A stretch of 64,000 nt of DNA, taken from contig CAJODL010000007.1 of assembly GCA_905233165.1 (NCBI GenBank), forward strand, positions 1 to 64,000, read 5' to 3'. Positions within the stretch are counted from its first letter, which is position 1; the number at the start of each line of letters is the position of its first letter. The position numbers and the translations under genes are program-made. Shown piece by piece: positions 63,097-64,000 of the stretch. Under the pieces are notes generated by a model that was not told the DNA's origin, ran no database searches, and saw only the letters and a list, made by a program, of their open reading frames with translations. The DNA comes from an uncultured Prevotella sp. (GTDB taxonomy: Bacteria; Bacteroidota; Bacteroidia; Bacteroidales; Bacteroidaceae).

Positions 63097-64000
63097 TTAA
63101 AGATTTGGATTAAGCTCGTTCCACTTGCTTATTTCAGGTATGATGCCAAGTGTTACCAACTCATCGCGCATCTTCTGCAGATGCTCGTATGATGATGTCA
63201 GAGCAGCCATCTCCTCTGCTGTTCCTTCTGGAGCAGTGAAGTGTACACCAGTCTTGTCGATTGTTGTAGGCATAGCCATCATAACATTCTTATAGCCACA
63301 CTTGTCACAGTTTACATAGCATCCGGCAGGCAGAGTGAATGGCTCACCGCCCATAGCGCCCTCTATCATCTTCACAGCCTGGTATGCAGGGCTCTGGAAA
63401 GAAGAGCGGCCACGAAGTTTGATGATGTTAGAACCACCCTGGATAGTATTGTGCTTTATCTCCTCCCAACGCTCTGGAGAGATTGTGAACTCAGAGAGAG
63501 GCTTGCCATCAATCTTCACCTGAGAAGCGAATACAGCCATCTGCTCACCATGTCCACCATAAGTGTGAGCACCAGTAACCTTATCCTGCTGAACACCAAA
63601 TTCCATAGCGAGCTGCTGCTGCAGACGTGTAGAATCCAATGCTGCGAGAGAGGTCATCTGGTTTGGCTTCAAACCTGAGTGAATCAATGCTGTCAGAGCT
63701 GTCACGTCAGCTGGGTTGAAAATAACTACTACATGCTTTACGTCTGGGCAATATTCCTTGATGAAATCGCCAAACTGTGCTGCTATCTGGCAGTTACCTT
63801 TCAGCAAATCTTCACGTGTCATACCCTCCTTACGAGGAGCGCCACCAGAAGAGATGATATATTTTGCGCCAGTGAATGCTTCCTTTGGATCTACCGTCCA
63901 AGAGATGTTAGCACCAGGGAAAGCACAATGTGCCATCTCGTCTGCTACACCATGAACACCTGGCTCAAAGATATCATACAAACAAATGTTTGGAGTTAAA
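63097..64000 (-). CDS. mdh: Malate dehydrogenase, 5' end outside the window
   Basis: At least 301 aa; the frame is open to the window end and reads LTPNICLYDIFEPGVHG upstream. Motifs: SSGGAPRKEGMTREDLL (catalytic Arg region), VIFNPADVTA, ALDSTRLQQQLA, and GAHTYGGHGEQMAVF with the catalytic His. It interconverts malate and oxaloacetate, used in the fumarate/propionate branch of anaerobic Bacteroidota. The N-terminal Rossmann glycine motif lies beyond position 64000. Confidence 0.9.
   Translation of the reverse strand, partial: LTPNICLYDIFEPGVHGVADEMAHCAFPGANISWTVDPKEAFTGAKYIISSGGAPRKEGMTREDLLKGNCQIAAQFGDFIKEYCPDVKHVVVIFNPADVTALTALIHSGLKPNQMTSLAALDSTRLQQQLAMEFGVQQDKVTGAHTYGGHGEQMAVFASQVKIDGKPLSEFTISPERWEEIKHNTIQGGSNIIKLRGRSSFQSPAYQAVKMIEGAMGGEPFTLPAGCYVNCDKCGYKNVMMAMPTTIDKTGVHFTAPEGTAEEMAALTSSYEHLQKMRDELVTLGIIPEISKWNELNPNL

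Overview
The window reads as chromosome of a member of the Bacteroidota, most likely Prevotella or a close relative. Evidence: promoters of the Bacteroidota type (-33 TTTG, about 20 bp, -7 TAnnTTTG) before many genes; a short primary sigma factor; a T9SS/gliding-type C-terminal domain protein; a DUF3078 protein; a GTPase-degenerate EF-G paralogue like Bacteroides EF-G2; and glycan-degrading exoenzymes. No species is claimed.

Layout. 0.1-7.7 kb: envelope and exported proteins (large lipoprotein, Dabb protein, class A PAP2 phosphatase, DUF3078 protein, gliding-type protein, periplasmic-binding-fold protein, PorT-like barrel). 7.7-12.3 kb: a short UvrA convergent with rpoD-manC, with tRNA-Arg just upstream of rpoD. 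12.4-18.1 kb: parA-parB-DUF5683-lytic transglycosylase-RelA/SpoT. 18.2-20.4 kb: pectinesterase and FucO. 20.8-25.4 kb (minus): acyl-CoA ligase-prfB-50-aa membrane peptide-CYTH-HhH protein. 25.4-35.4 kb (plus): a tightly packed signalling operon (REC-PP2C phosphatase, membrane coiled-coil/propeller protein, sensor pseudo-histidine kinase, sensorless histidine kinase, TonB receptor) ending in argE. 35.4-41.1 kb: tRNA-Lys, GH106 rhamnosidase, rlmH, phosphohexomutase, ECF S component. 41.4-47.6 kb: an accessory and partly decaying island with an ORF split by TGA, an Mrr nuclease frameshifted by a 10-bp duplication, a DUF262-HNH protein, an EcoRI-type methylase with a long structured leader RNA, an IS3 element and a palindrome array. 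47.7-64 kb: UDG-like protein, DUF2582, ligA, GH2 glycosidase, ATP-grasp-like protein, nnrD, EF-G2, M15 dipeptidase, DUF177-rpmF-fabH-era, a lipoprotein, der and a partial mdh.

Two themes run through the window. First, degenerate short tandem repeats (mostly 7-mers such as GGTTAAA, GGTCAAA, AGTGAAA; also 6-, 8- and 9-mers) lie between genes and in several places run into reading frames, where they encode signal peptides, linkers or C-terminal tails (UvrA, LigA, GH106, pectinesterase, HhH protein, M15 dipeptidase). Second, several regulatory or translation proteins have lost a key catalytic residue (pseudo-histidine kinase, EF-G2, RelA hydrolase site).

The best candidates for something undescribed are the 25.4-34.3 kb PP2C/pseudokinase/kinase/TonB-receptor operon and the structured RNA upstream of the methylase at 45.3-45.6 kb.
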